A stretch of DNA of 64,000 nt from Gordonia spumicola (GCF_009932475.1 NZ_BJOV01000005.1:496001-560000), one strand, 5' to 3'. Shown: positions 14,632 to 23,134, counted from the stretch's first letter. The notes: generated from the letters alone by a model not told the origin. Numbers and translations are program-made.

Positions 14632-16170
14632 GTGAGTACGCCCGCCCCGAACGTGAAAGTTCTTCCCATGAGCACAGAGATGACCGAGTCGGTGGCCGCG
14701 GTGTCGACCACCCAGGACTCCGGAATCGTCACCAGTCCGGAGCTGTACAACGCCGACCTGGCGCCCACGAAACGCGAAGGGCGACGCTGGAGCGCGTACA
14801 GCATCTTCACGCTGTGGGCCAACGACGTTCACAGCCTCGGCAACTACGGTTTCGCCCTCGGCCTGTTCGCCCTCGGACTGGGCGGCTGGCAGATCTTGCT
14901 GGCCCTCGGACTCGGCGGAGTCTTCCTGTTCCTGCTGCTCAACCTGTCGGGCTTCATGGGGGAGAAGACCGGCGTTCCGTTCCCCGTGATGAGCCGTATC
15001 TCGTTCGGCGTGCGCGGCGCACAGGTTCCGGCCTTGATCCGCGGTGTCGTCGCCATCGCCTGGTTCGGCATCCAGACCTACCTCGCGTCGGTCGTGCTGC
15101 GCGTCATGATCGTGGCACTGGCGCCGTCGGCGTCGACGCTCGACGCCAACGACGTCCTCGGCCTGTCGACGCTCGGCTGGATCTCGTTCGTCGGCCTCTG
15201 GATCGTCCAGGTGATCATCGTCAGCTACGGCATGGAGATGATCCGCAAGTACGAGGCGTTCGCCGGTCCGACGATCCTCATCACCATGGTCGCGCTGGCC
15301 GTCTGGATGCTCAGCAAGGCCGACTGGTCGATCGCGTGGACCACGCCCGACAGCCTGACCGGTGGCGCCATGTGGTCGAAGATCATCGGCGGCGCCAGCC
15401 TCTGGGTCGCCATTTACGGAACCTTCGTGCTCAACTTCTGCGACTTCACGCGCAACGCGAAGTCGAAGGGCTCGATCGTGCGCGGCAACTTCGTCGGCAT
15501 CCCGCTCAACATGCTCCTCTTCGGCGGCATCGTCGTCGTCCTCGCGGGTGGACAGTTCAAGATCAACGGCAAGGTCATCGAGTCGGTCTCCGACATCGTC
15601 CAGACCGTCCCGAACACGTTCCTGCTGGTCATGGCGTGCCTGGCACTGCTCATCCTGACCGTCGCGGTGAACCTGATGGCGAACTTCGTCGCGCCGATCT
15701 ACGCGCTGAGCAACCTGTTCCCCAAGGTCCTCAACTTCCGGCGCGCCGCACTCGTGTCGGCCGTCATCGGCCTGATCATCCTGCCGTGGAACCTGTACAA
15801 CTCGCCCGACGTCATCAACTACTTCCTCGGAGGCCTCGGTGCGCTCCTCGGTCCGTTGTTCGGCATCGTGATGGCCGACTACTGGCTGGTGCGTCGCGGC
15901 AAGATCAATGTTCCCGACCTGTTCACGATGGACGAGAACGGCGACTACCACTACGCCAAAGGCGTGAACCCGCGCGCGGTCGCCGCTTTTGTCCTGACCG
16001 CCATCGTCGCCCTCCTGTTGGCGTTCGTCCCGGCCTTCGAATCGGTCTCCGAGTTCTCGTGGTTCATCGGCGCCGGTCTCGGCGCGCTCGTCTACCTGGC
16101 CGTGGCCGACCGCAAGGGCCCGTTCCGCGACGTCTCGGGCGAGCCGATCGCCATCGCCAGCACCCACTAG
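14632..16170 (+). CDS. NCS1 family permease, probably allantoin/hydantoin/nucleobase uptake
   Basis: A 512-residue transporter with about 12 membrane segments, the first after residue 70. NCS1 signatures include SAYSIFTLWANDVHSLGNYGFALG at the first membrane segment, the FPVMSRISFGVRGA loop, LNFCDFTRNAKS and the late MADYWLVRRGKINVPDL. The family imports nucleobases, allantoin (PucI) or hydantoins with cations; the setting beside allantoinase and ureidoglycine aminohydrolase favours allantoin. The GTG start at 14632 has AGGTGG five bases upstream; an ATG at 14668 is an alternative. The racemase-family gene follows 15 bases later with its own GGAAG. Confidence 0.9.
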   Translation: MSTPAPNVKVLPMSTEMTESVAAVSTTQDSGIVTSPELYNADLAPTKREGRRWSAYSIFTLWANDVHSLGNYGFALGLFALGLGGWQILLALGLGGVFLFLLLNLSGFMGEKTGVPFPVMSRISFGVRGAQVPALIRGVVAIAWFGIQTYLASVVLRVMIVALAPSASTLDANDVLGLSTLGWISFVGLWIVQVIIVSYGMEMIRKYEAFAGPTILITMVALAVWMLSKADWSIAWTTPDSLTGGAMWSKIIGGASLWVAIYGTFVLNFCDFTRNAKSKGSIVRGNFVGIPLNMLLFGGIVVVLAGGQFKINGKVIESVSDIVQTVPNTFLLVMACLALLILTVAVNLMANFVAPIYALSNLFPKVLNFRRAALVSAVIGLIILPWNLYNSPDVINYFLGGLGALLGPLFGIVMADYWLVRRGKINVPDLFTMDENGDYHYAKGVNPRAVAAFVLTAIVALLLAFVPAFESVSEFSWFIGAGLGALVYLAVADRKGPFRDVSGEPIAIASTH

Positions 16171-16185
16171 AAGCGGAAGGCAGTC

Positions 16186-16908
16186 ATGAGAATCCTCGTC
16201 GCCAATGTCAACACGACTCAGTCGATGACCGATGCCATCGCCGAGTCCGCGCGCGCGGTCGCGTCGGAGGGCACCGAGATCGTCGGCATCACGCCGCGGT
16301 TCGGCGCCGACTCGTGCGAGGGCAACTTCGAGAGCTACCTCGCGGCCATCGCCGTGATGGATGCGATCACCTCGTACCCCGAGGCGTTCGACGCCGTCAT
16401 CCAGGCCGGGTACGGCGAACACGGTCGAGAGGGCCTGCAGGAACTGCTGGACGTGCCCGTCGTCGACATCACCGAGGCCGCGGCGTCCACCGCCATGTAC
16501 CTCGGGCACAAGTACTCGGTGGTGACCACGCTCGACCGCACCGTTCCGCTCATCGAGGACCGCCTCAAACTCGCCGGGCTCGACGCGCGCTGCGCATCGG
16601 TCCGCGCGTCCGGGCTCGGTGTCCTGGAACTCGAGTCCGATCCGGACCGGGCCGTCGAGGCGATCGTCGCGCAGTCTCGCGAGGCCGTCGAACGCGATCA
16701 CGCCGAGGTGATCGTCCTCGGCTGCGGCGGCATGGCCGAGCTCGAGGAACGGGTCCGCGCGGCGACGGGTGTGCCGATCGTCGACGGTGTCCGCTCCGCG
16801 GTGACCGTGGCCGAAGGCCTCGTCCGCATGGGGCTGTCGACGTCCAAGGTGCGCACCTACGCCCAGCCGCGCGAGAAGAAGGTCATCGGTTGGCCGTTCC
16901 AGATCTGA
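16186..16908 (+). CDS. Asp/Glu/hydantoin racemase family protein (allantoin racemase candidate)
   Basis: A 240-residue protein of the aspartate/glutamate/hydantoin racemase family, which includes allantoin racemase HpxA. It starts MRILVANVNTTQSMTD, and the second catalytic cysteine is clear in VIVLGCGGMAE (Cys180). At the place of the first cysteine the protein reads QAGYGEHG (73-80), so one of the two acid-base cysteines of HpxA/HyuE seems absent; another Cys lies at 44. It may be a racemase of a variant type or a lyase-like member. It is in one transcript with the NCS1 permease and is followed by two strong hairpins. Confidence 0.82.
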   Translation: MRILVANVNTTQSMTDAIAESARAVASEGTEIVGITPRFGADSCEGNFESYLAAIAVMDAITSYPEAFDAVIQAGYGEHGREGLQELLDVPVVDITEAAASTAMYLGHKYSVVTTLDRTVPLIEDRLKLAGLDARCASVRASGLGVLELESDPDRAVEAIVAQSREAVERDHAEVIVLGCGGMAELEERVRAATGVPIVDGVRSAVTVAEGLVRMGLSTSKVRTYAQPREKKVIGWPFQI

Positions 16909-16928
16909 CCTGACGCACCCCCACACGG

Positions 16929-16964
16929 CGAAGCCGGGCATCACCTCCCAGGTGCCCGGCTTCG
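16929..16964 (+). terminator. Hairpin terminator after the racemase-family gene
   Basis: CGAAGCCGGGCA (16929-16940) pairs perfectly with TGCCCGGCTTCG (16953-16964), a 12-bp stem with a 12-base loop, located 20 bases after the stop codon. There is no long T-run, as often in high-GC actinobacteria. Confidence 0.7.
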
Positions 16965-16998
16965 TCGCGTCTGGACCCGAAGAATCGAGAAATGGAAA

Positions 16999-17029
16999 CC
17001 GCCCCGGCACGGATCGCGTGCCGGGGCGG
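16999..17029 (-). terminator. Second hairpin between convergent genes
   Basis: CCGCCCCGGCACG (16999-17011) pairs with CGTGCCGGGGCGG (17017-17029), a perfect 13-bp stem with a 5-base loop. It stands 22 bases downstream of the minus-strand allE stop and should serve that gene; with the hairpin at 16929 it insulates the two convergent units. Confidence 0.7.
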
Positions 17030-17051
17030 GGTCGAGGTGCTCTGTTGCAGG

Positions 17052-17867
17052 TCAGAGCGTGATCTGGCGGTTGACGTCCTTGTACAGCAGGTAGCGGAAG
17101 TTCGACGGGCCGCCCGCGTAGCAGGCCTGCGGGCAGAAGGCGCGCAGGGACAGGAAGTCGCCCTCCTGAACCTCGACCCAGTCGCCGTTGAGGTGATAGA
17201 CGGCCTTGCCTTCGAGCATGAGGAGGCCGTGCTCCATGACGTGGGTCTCGGCGAACGGGATCGACGCTCCCGGCTCGAACGTGACGATGTTGCAGTGCAT
17301 GTCGTAGGCGAGGTCCTGCGGATCGAGCATGCGGGTGGTGCGCCACTTGCCGTCGGTGCCGGGCATCGCGGTGGGCTCGATGTCGCGCTCGTTGCCGAAT
17401 GTGACCGACGGCGTGTGGCCTTCGGCCGGTTCGTAGCGCTTGCGGATCCACACGAACGTCGCCGGTGCGTCGCCGTCGTTGCGGGCCGACCACACGGTGC
17501 CCGCCGGCAGGTAGCCGAAGCCCCCCTCGGAGAGCGTCTCGGTGCGTCCTTCGGCTGCGACGGTGAGTGCGCCGGACGTGACGAACACGAAGCCCGCGAC
17601 CTCGGCCTGCGGTTCGGGACGCTCGGCTCCGCCGCCGGGCGCGACCTCGACGATGGCCTGGAAGTAGGTGGTCGCGCCGCCAGCGACGGGACGGTTGATG
17701 ATCCACGCGCGCGTGTCGGACCACTCCGGGAAGACGGAGGTGACGATGTCGGAGAGGACGCCGCGGGGGATCACCGTGTACGCCTCGGTGACGATGGCGC
17801 GATCGGTCAGCAGGTCGGTCTGCGGGGGCAGGCCGCCTCGGGGTGTGTAGTACGACGCTGTGGTCAC
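17052..17867 (-). CDS. allE: (S)-ureidoglycine aminohydrolase
   Basis: A 271-residue bicupin that hydrolyses (S)-ureidoglycine to ureidoglycolate and ammonia, the step after allantoate deimination. Two cupin domains are visible: GFVFVTSGALTVAAEG and GGFGYLPAGTVW in the first; DMHCNIVTFEPGASIPFAETHVMEHGLLMLEGKAVYHL and EGDFLSLRAFCPQACYAGG in the second, where His/Glu/His/Gln residues should bind Mn, as in the YlbA/UGlyAH family. The GTG start has AGGAGA nearby and overlaps the stop of the upstream DUF6986 gene by 4 bases (GTGA), so the two are one transcript. Allantoate amidohydrolase is not in the window. Confidence 0.92.
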   Translation of the reverse strand: MTTASYYTPRGGLPPQTDLLTDRAIVTEAYTVIPRGVLSDIVTSVFPEWSDTRAWIINRPVAGGATTYFQAIVEVAPGGGAERPEPQAEVAGFVFVTSGALTVAAEGRTETLSEGGFGYLPAGTVWSARNDGDAPATFVWIRKRYEPAEGHTPSVTFGNERDIEPTAMPGTDGKWRTTRMLDPQDLAYDMHCNIVTFEPGASIPFAETHVMEHGLLMLEGKAVYHLNGDWVEVQEGDFLSLRAFCPQACYAGGPSNFRYLLYKDVNRQITL

Positions 17868-19168
17868 TGTTCTCTCCTGGTGGGGGTTGCGGCCGTGCGG
17901 CCCAGGGCGGTGTCGCGGATGGTTGGCATCGGAAGATCGGTCGCGGTCTCGACCTCGTCGACCGTGACGGCGCCGCAGGTGACGCCGCGGTTGATCACGT
18001 TGGCGAGGGCGCGTGCGGTGGCGGGCTCGTCGAGGATCGTCGAGTCGACTCTGTGCATGTAGTTGCGCAGTCGAGCCGCGGCGGGGCCGAAGCCGTCGCG
18101 GTAGAAGGCGTACGTCGCGAGGAATCGTGTGACGAGCTGGGCCGGGTGCAGGTCCCAGCCCTGGTAGACGCCGCGTTCGAGGTGCCTGCGGACAAGTCGC
18201 GCATGCAGTCGCCAGGCGTCGGCGACGGTGTCCGCGTCGCCGATGGGGAGGATGTTCGTCGATCCGTCCGACATGTGGACGCCCGTTCCGGCGACGGCGA
18301 GCTGCATGACGTTCTTCGCGTGGTCGGCGACGGGATGCTCCATCGACTGGTAGGCCGCCGCGATCCCGAGGGACGCCGAGTAGTCGTAGGTGCCGTAGTG
18401 CAGGGAGGTGACGCGGCCGCGGCCGGCATGGATCATGCGGGCGACGGGCGCGACGCCGTCGGAGCCGAGGATGGCCTGCGGCGTCTCGACCTGCACTTCG
18501 AAGCCGATGCGATGGTCGGGCAGGTTGTGCTCGGATTCGAGGATCTCGGCGACGTAGACCATCGCCTCGACCTGGTCCACGGACGTCACCTTCGGCAGCG
18601 TCAGGACGAGGCCGTCGGGGAGTCCGCCGGATTCGACGAGTCCGCCGACGAACAGGTCGAGGGTGCGGAGGCCGCGTCGACGGGTCGGAGCTTCGAAGCA
18701 TTTGAACCTGGTGCCGACGAACGGTGTGGACGTGCCCGCGTCCAGGGCGGCCCGCAGTCGGGCGACGGCCTCGATGACGTCGGCGTCCTCGGTCGCGTCT
18801 CCGCGGTCGCCGTAGCCGTCCTCGAAGTCGATGCGCAGGTCTTCGATCGGCTCGGTGGTCAGCTTGTGCTCGACGAGCTCGGCGAGACGGTCGGTGTCGG
18901 TGGCGCCGACGAGCGCGGCGACGGCGTCGAGGCCGCCCGCGGAGCGTGCCGCGTCGAGGGCCGCGGCGCCCCATTCCTGCGGCATCGTGGACGTGTAGCG
19001 ATCGCCGGGGAGGTAGACGGTGTGGACGGGCTGGCGTCGACCGTCGTCGCCCGGGTAGCGGCGCTTCAGCGCGTCGTCGGCGTCGGCGAGACGACGGTCG
19101 ACGTCGGCGAGCACTGCGTTGTCGAGCACCGCGCTGTCGAGCGCTGGGTCGTCGAGGTGTCGTGGCAC
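17864..19168 (-). CDS. DUF6986 aldolase-fold protein of the allantoin cluster
   Basis: A 434-residue protein of the HpcH/HpaI aldolase-citrate lyase-malate synthase superfamily (DUF6986-type). It carries LRIDFEDGYGDRGDATED (metal-binding acidic loop), GTRFKCFEAPTRRRGLRTLDLF, LVLTLPKVTSVDQVEAMV, IGFEVQVETPQAILG (Glu after a strand, as in malate synthase and citrate lyase beta) and SLHYGTYDYSASLG. The reaction has not been established to my knowledge; since allantoin breakdown yields glyoxylate, condensation or cleavage involving glyoxylate is a reasonable guess. It is translationally coupled to allE. The GTG start is preceded by GAGAGG. A palindromic operator candidate lies 39 bases upstream. 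Confidence 0.8.
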   Translation of the reverse strand: MPRHLDDPALDSAVLDNAVLADVDRRLADADDALKRRYPGDDGRRQPVHTVYLPGDRYTSTMPQEWGAAALDAARSAGGLDAVAALVGATDTDRLAELVEHKLTTEPIEDLRIDFEDGYGDRGDATEDADVIEAVARLRAALDAGTSTPFVGTRFKCFEAPTRRRGLRTLDLFVGGLVESGGLPDGLVLTLPKVTSVDQVEAMVYVAEILESEHNLPDHRIGFEVQVETPQAILGSDGVAPVARMIHAGRGRVTSLHYGTYDYSASLGIAAAYQSMEHPVADHAKNVMQLAVAGTGVHMSDGSTNILPIGDADTVADAWRLHARLVRRHLERGVYQGWDLHPAQLVTRFLATYAFYRDGFGPAAARLRNYMHRVDSTILDEPATARALANVINRGVTCGAVTVDEVETATDLPMPTIRDTALGRTAATPTRREQ

Positions 19169-19207
19169 GGGCGTCCTCTCGATCGGGTGTGGCCTTCGGA
19201 ATCAAAA

Positions 19208-19222
19208 TTCCACAATGTGGAG
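19208..19222 (-). promoter_or_regulatory. IclR-type operator candidate in front of the DUF6986-allE unit
   Basis: TTCCACAATGTGGAG, with a perfect 13-bp palindrome TCCACAATGTGGA at 19209-19221. Same TTCC-N7-GGA(A) layout as the sites at 14472, 14604 and 19280. Confidence 0.65.
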
Positions 19223-19279
19223 TTTATTGGAGGAGTGCGGAATGCACAACAAGTCGACCGACACTCGACGCATGACCGA

Positions 19280-19294
19280 TTCCGTATTGCGGAA
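19280..19294 (+). promoter_or_regulatory. IclR-type operator candidate in front of the regulator gene
   Basis: TTCCGTATTGCGGAA, a 15-bp TTCC-N7-GGAA palindrome 28 bases before the start of the IclR gene, suggesting autoregulation. Confidence 0.65.
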
Positions 19295-19322
19295 GATATT
19301 GTGGAGGTGTTGAATTGACCGT

Positions 19323-20087
19323 ATGCCGGAGAACAAGTCGGGTGGCGTCCAGTCCGTCGAGCGCGCCTTCGAACTCATGGAACTGATCGGTCGTGCCGGG
19401 GGAGAGTGCTCGCTGACCGAGCTGTCGGCCGAGTCGCCGCTGCCTCCACCCACGATCCATCGCCTGCTGCGGACGCTCGTCGGCATCGGTTACGTGCGGC
19501 AACTGCCGAATCGCCGATACTCCCTCGGTCCGCGGCTCATCCGTCTCGGCGAGGTCGCCAACCGACAACTCGGCGCGGTCGCCGGTCCCGTCCTCCAATC
19601 GCTCGTCGACGAACTGTCCGAGACCGCGAGCCTCGCCGTCCTCGACGGCGACATGGTGATCTACACCGGTCAGGTCCCGTCGCTGCACAGCATGCGGACC
19701 AACAATGAGATCGGGCGCCGCGTCAACCTCCACAACTCGGGAGTAGGCAAGGCGGTCCTCTCCGTCCTCGACGACGCCCGCATCCTCAAACTCGTGACCC
19801 AAGCCGGCCTCCCGGCCGCCACGGAACACAGCGCGACGACCCTCTCCGCAGTCTTTGCGGGCGTCGAGAAGGTCCGGGCCGACGGCTACGCCGTCGACGA
19901 GCAGGAACAAGAACTCGGCGTCCGCTGCATCGCGATGGCGGTTCCCGGTGCGCCCACACCGATGGCGATCGGCATCTCCGGCCCCGCGTCCCGCATGGAC
20001 GCGGATCTGCTGAAGCGTGCGGTTCCGGCACTCCGCCGCGCCACCGATGTGATCTCCGAAGCTCTCATCGGGGCTCGGGAGGAGTAG
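19323..20087 (+). CDS. IclR family regulator of the allantoin cluster (AllR-like)
   Basis: A 254-residue IclR regulator. The N-terminal winged helix reads VQSVERAFELMELIG, SLTELSAESPLPPPTIHRLLRTLVGIGYV, with RYSLGPRLIRLG as the wing; the C-terminal GAF-like effector domain contains NLHNSGVGKAVLS and the conserved VDEQEQELGVRCIAMAVPG. The family binds small metabolites and palindromic operators as dimers or tetramers. Its place beside the ureide genes and the shared TTCC-N7-GGAA palindromes suggest that it represses or activates allB-pepE, the permease unit, the DUF6986-allE unit and itself, probably in response to allantoin, allantoate or glyoxylate. Confidence 0.88.
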   Translation: MPENKSGGVQSVERAFELMELIGRAGGECSLTELSAESPLPPPTIHRLLRTLVGIGYVRQLPNRRYSLGPRLIRLGEVANRQLGAVAGPVLQSLVDELSETASLAVLDGDMVIYTGQVPSLHSMRTNNEIGRRVNLHNSGVGKAVLSVLDDARILKLVTQAGLPAATEHSATTLSAVFAGVEKVRADGYAVDEQEQELGVRCIAMAVPGAPTPMAIGISGPASRMDADLLKRAVPALRRATDVISEALIGAREE

Positions 20088-20224
20088 GTCAGGTCTCCTC
20101 TGCGCCTGGCGATATGGTTTGTACTCTGGGACATTCCGTGCCGACCGGGCGTTTCGGTTCAGGCGATCGTGAACGGCTGTCGTAGGGTTCGGCGAATAGA
20201 TTCCGCCCGATTCGGAGGTGCCTC

Positions 20225-21031
20225 ATGTCACGTCGTTCCGTTCTCAGTGTGATTGCGGCGGTAGCGATCACGTGCGGCGTCGTCCCCGGCGCGGCAGAGG
20301 CCGCTCCGCGGGCGACGAGGATCGCCACCGTCGTCTCGCACGACTGCACGAATCTCGGGGTGACGATCAGCCTGACGCCCGCTCAGGCGGCGCGTGCGCA
20401 GGCGGTGGTGCCGAAGGGCTTCCGGGTGTCCGCGAGTCCGACGTTGCTCGTCGAGACGTCGCAATGCGCGGGCGCCACCGTCGACGGCACGCGGATCGGA
20501 GCGTTCCGACTGTCGGAGGCCGCGGTATCGGTGACACCGCCGCGCAGGATCGAGTCCCGGCAGCTGCCGGATCTTGTCACCGAGAACATCGTGATGCTGT
20601 CCCAGCTCGACACGAACCGGCTCCTGTCGTCGGTGAAGGCCGATGCGGGCTATCCGACGGAACTGACGGAGATCTCTCTCGATCGCGGTTCGTCGGGGCC
20701 GGTGCCGCGGGTGATGACCGCGTCGGCCGGCGGTCGACTCGCCCCGACGAAAGCCCGCGCACAGGTCAGCCCGTACCTGTTGCCGGACGGGGTGACGGTG
20801 CCGAACCCCGGCGTCGTCTACCAGTTGTGGGCGAAGAATCGGGACGGGAGATTTGTCGTCACGACCAACTCGAACCTGCGGATCGGGACTCCAGCCGCGG
20901 GCGTCGGCTCGGTCACGGTGCCGACGGGCACGTTGCTGCATCGTCTGCTCGGACGGTCGACCGCATCGGGCGTGGCGTTCTCCGGCTCCGCGAGCGGCTT
21001 CGTCAACGACACCTACGTCTTCTCGCGCTGA
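20225..21031 (+). CDS. Secreted protein of unknown function
   Basis: A 268-residue protein with a classical signal peptide (MSRRS followed by a hydrophobic stretch and cleavage after AEA/APR near residue 27). The mature part is rich in Ser, Thr and Val and contains two cysteines (HDCTN and TSQCAG) that could form a disulfide. No catalytic motif is recognised. The ATG has a good GGAGG seven bases upstream. The gene stands alone between the IclR gene and an HD-domain gene. Function unknown; exported or cell-wall associated. Confidence 0.75.
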   Translation: MSRRSVLSVIAAVAITCGVVPGAAEAAPRATRIATVVSHDCTNLGVTISLTPAQAARAQAVVPKGFRVSASPTLLVETSQCAGATVDGTRIGAFRLSEAAVSVTPPRRIESRQLPDLVTENIVMLSQLDTNRLLSSVKADAGYPTELTEISLDRGSSGPVPRVMTASAGGRLAPTKARAQVSPYLLPDGVTVPNPGVVYQLWAKNRDGRFVVTTNSNLRIGTPAAGVGSVTVPTGTLLHRLLGRSTASGVAFSGSASGFVNDTYVFSR

Positions 21032-21093
21032 CGGTCTCGCCCGGCGTTGTCCGACCCCGGCGCTACAGTCGAGGCGAGACGAGGAAGTGGGCC

Positions 21094-21822
21094 ATGCAGA
21101 CAGAACTCAAGCATCAGAACGTCGTCGAACTGACCGCGGCGTTGCTCACCGCGATGCCCGCCTGCTCCGATGCGCTCCGACTCGCCGCCTACGCCCACGA
21201 CGGCCAGCTGCGCACCACCATCCGCGCCCGCGCCGTGCACCAGGACCCGTACATCATCCACCCGATCCGGATCGCTCTCCGGCTCCTCCGGTGGGGCGTG
21301 TTCGCGTCCGACGACGCGGGTCAGCGAACCGTCGTCGAAGTGGCGCTCCTGCACGACGTCGCCGAAGACTCACCCGGGCGACTCGTCGACTGGCTCGAAC
21401 TGCCCGCGTCGACGCGCCCGCACGACGCCATCGCCCTGCGTTTCGGTCCGCGAGTCGCCGACGCCGTACGACGTCTCACGAATCCGCCTGCCGATCCCGA
21501 TGCGACCACGCGGGTCCGCCGCGCCCGATACCGTGCGCACCTGGCCGACGAGGTCGCCCCGGATCTGCTGTCGGCGGTGGTGAAGTCGTCCGACCTCGTC
21601 GACAACGCCGGGTCGTTGAAGCACCTGTCGGACGAGCGGAAGGCCGCGACGTACGCGGCCAAGTATGTCGACCCCGTCGGCGACATGGCCGACGCGTTGG
21701 CCCGGCACCTCGAGGACGCGGCGTCCGATCTCGACTACGCGACCGCCCGCGGGGTGCACCGCGCACGGGAACGACTTCTGGTGGTCCACGGCGAACTGCT
21801 CACGATGGTCGAGAAGGACTGA
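21094..21822 (+). CDS. HD-domain protein, SpoT/RelA hydrolase-like
   Basis: A 242-residue protein with an HD phosphohydrolase domain similar to the (p)ppGpp hydrolase part of RelA/SpoT. It shows LAAYAHDGQLR, HQDPYIIHPIRIALRLL (the typical YIxHPIxVA pattern), VALLHDVAEDSPG with the His-Asp pair and acidic follow-up, then VVKSSDLVDN, equivalent to the later Asp/Asn metal ligands. No synthetase domain is present, so a small alarmone hydrolase or a related nucleotide pyrophosphohydrolase (MESH1-like) is possible. The ATG follows GAGGAAG at normal distance. It seems to be transcribed alone. Confidence 0.8.
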   Translation: MQTELKHQNVVELTAALLTAMPACSDALRLAAYAHDGQLRTTIRARAVHQDPYIIHPIRIALRLLRWGVFASDDAGQRTVVEVALLHDVAEDSPGRLVDWLELPASTRPHDAIALRFGPRVADAVRRLTNPPADPDATTRVRRARYRAHLADEVAPDLLSAVVKSSDLVDNAGSLKHLSDERKAATYAAKYVDPVGDMADALARHLEDAASDLDYATARGVHRARERLLVVHGELLTMVEKD

Positions 21823-21958
21823 TGGTGACGAGCGGCGAACCATCACCCCGACATCGACTGTCCGGTCGATCGGGCCGCGTCGAGTAGTCGACTACTCGAC
21901 CGACTCCAGTCCGCGGATCGGACAATCGATGTTGACGCCTAGCCAGGAGGATTCCACT

Positions 21959-22339
21959 ATGTCGCTCGCCCGCACCGCATTGGTCCGATCGATCGGGGCT
22001 GTCGCATGCGCTGCGGCCCTGCCGCTCACCGCCGCCTGTTCCGGTTCGACGGACTCCGCGACGTCCGCGTCGGGTGGCAGCACGTACTGCTCGGCCGTCA
22101 AAGACGCGAAGGCCGCCACCACGACCGCATTGGCGAACGTCGACGACAAGCAGACCGAACAAGCCATGTACGACGCGTGGGCGCATGTCGCCGATGTCGC
22201 ACCGGCCGAGATCTCGTCGCAGATGCAGTGGTACAAGGACGCGATCAAGGATCCGTCGCAGGCCGTCGCGATGATCAAGGACCCGCGGCAGATCGCGATT
22301 CAGAAGTACTCCGCGACGCACTGCGACTTTTCGGAGTGA
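21959..22339 (+). CDS. Small lipoprotein
   Basis: A 126-residue protein with a lipoprotein signal: basic start, hydrophobic segment and lipobox LTAAC with Cys26 as the predicted lipidated residue. The mature part has two further cysteines (STYCSAVKD and ATHCDFSE) likely forming a disulfide, and is otherwise helical. A perfect AGGAGG is nine bases upstream of the ATG, which decides the start. No family is recognised; similar short Cys-containing lipoproteins are common in Mycobacteriales. Confidence 0.78.
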   Translation: MSLARTALVRSIGAVACAAALPLTAACSGSTDSATSASGGSTYCSAVKDAKAATTTALANVDDKQTEQAMYDAWAHVADVAPAEISSQMQWYKDAIKDPSQAVAMIKDPRQIAIQKYSATHCDFSE

Positions 22340-22379
22340 GTCACTCGCTGAGGTGGTCGGCCCGGCGCACAATGGAGCC

Positions 22380-23003
22380 ATGGCGATGTTCGAGCATGTC
22401 TCCCTCTCCGAACTTCCCGCCGACCTGAGCTCCCGGCGCTTCTGGATGGCGAACGCCATCGGTGTGCAGGTGCTGCGGCATCTGCCCGACGCGGCCGCGT
22501 ACCCCCTGTTCATGCTCGCTGACGGTGTCGTCGAACCGCTTGCCGGACATGGGTATTCGCTCGTGGTCGACGTGGTCGGACGGCTCGAACGCAGCACCGA
22601 CGGTGAGATCGTCGCCGAGTCATCGCTCGGCGATAGCGATGGCGCGTGCATGGCGTTCCACGGGTGGGTGGTCGGCGATCTCGACAACGGGGACCGGTGC
22701 CCGATCGACGGGTGGACGACTCCCGACCTCGGTGAATCGCCCGGTGCTCCCTGGCGTGTCACCAGGGCGGGCCTGGTCGCGGAGTTCCGACCGGGGAGCA
22801 TGGTGCGCGGCCTCGCCTTCGTCGAGCGAATCGTCGCCGCGGCGGAGGCCGCAAACCATCACCCCGATATCGACCTGCGGTACTCGACGGTCCGATTGAC
22901 GCTGATTACCCACGACTCCGGGAACACCATCACCGATGCCGACCGCTCGCTCGCCGTCGACATCGCGGCGATCGCGGCGGAACTCGGCGTTTCCGCCGGG
23001 TGA
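22380..23003 (+). CDS. Fusion of an unknown domain with pterin-4a-carbinolamine dehydratase
   Basis: A 207-residue protein. The last ~75 residues are a pterin carbinolamine dehydratase (PCD/DCoH) domain: VERIVAAAEAANHHPDIDLRYSTVRLTL with the E-x3-H-H-P motif and the later ITHDSG...ITDAD. PCD dehydrates 4a-hydroxytetrahydropterin; in bacteria without aromatic hydroxylases it may serve molybdopterin or other pterin chemistry. The first ~125 residues, with SLSELPADLSSRRFWMANAIG and LVVDVVGRLERS, form an additional beta-rich domain I cannot name. Stand-alone PCDs are about 100 residues. The ATG at 22380 is the only good start before the conserved part. Confidence 0.75.
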   Translation: MAMFEHVSLSELPADLSSRRFWMANAIGVQVLRHLPDAAAYPLFMLADGVVEPLAGHGYSLVVDVVGRLERSTDGEIVAESSLGDSDGACMAFHGWVVGDLDNGDRCPIDGWTTPDLGESPGAPWRVTRAGLVAEFRPGSMVRGLAFVERIVAAAEAANHHPDIDLRYSTVRLTLITHDSGNTITDADRSLAVDIAAIAAELGVSAG

Positions 23004-23134
23004 CAGGCGGGACGCCAATCCACGGATCGCTGCGACCCTTCCGACCGTCGGACGAACGGATGACCAGGACCGGGTGTTGATTACGCTGATCGACGAGATC
23101 GTCTGATGTATCCGATTCGAATGGGGAGGCCTCG

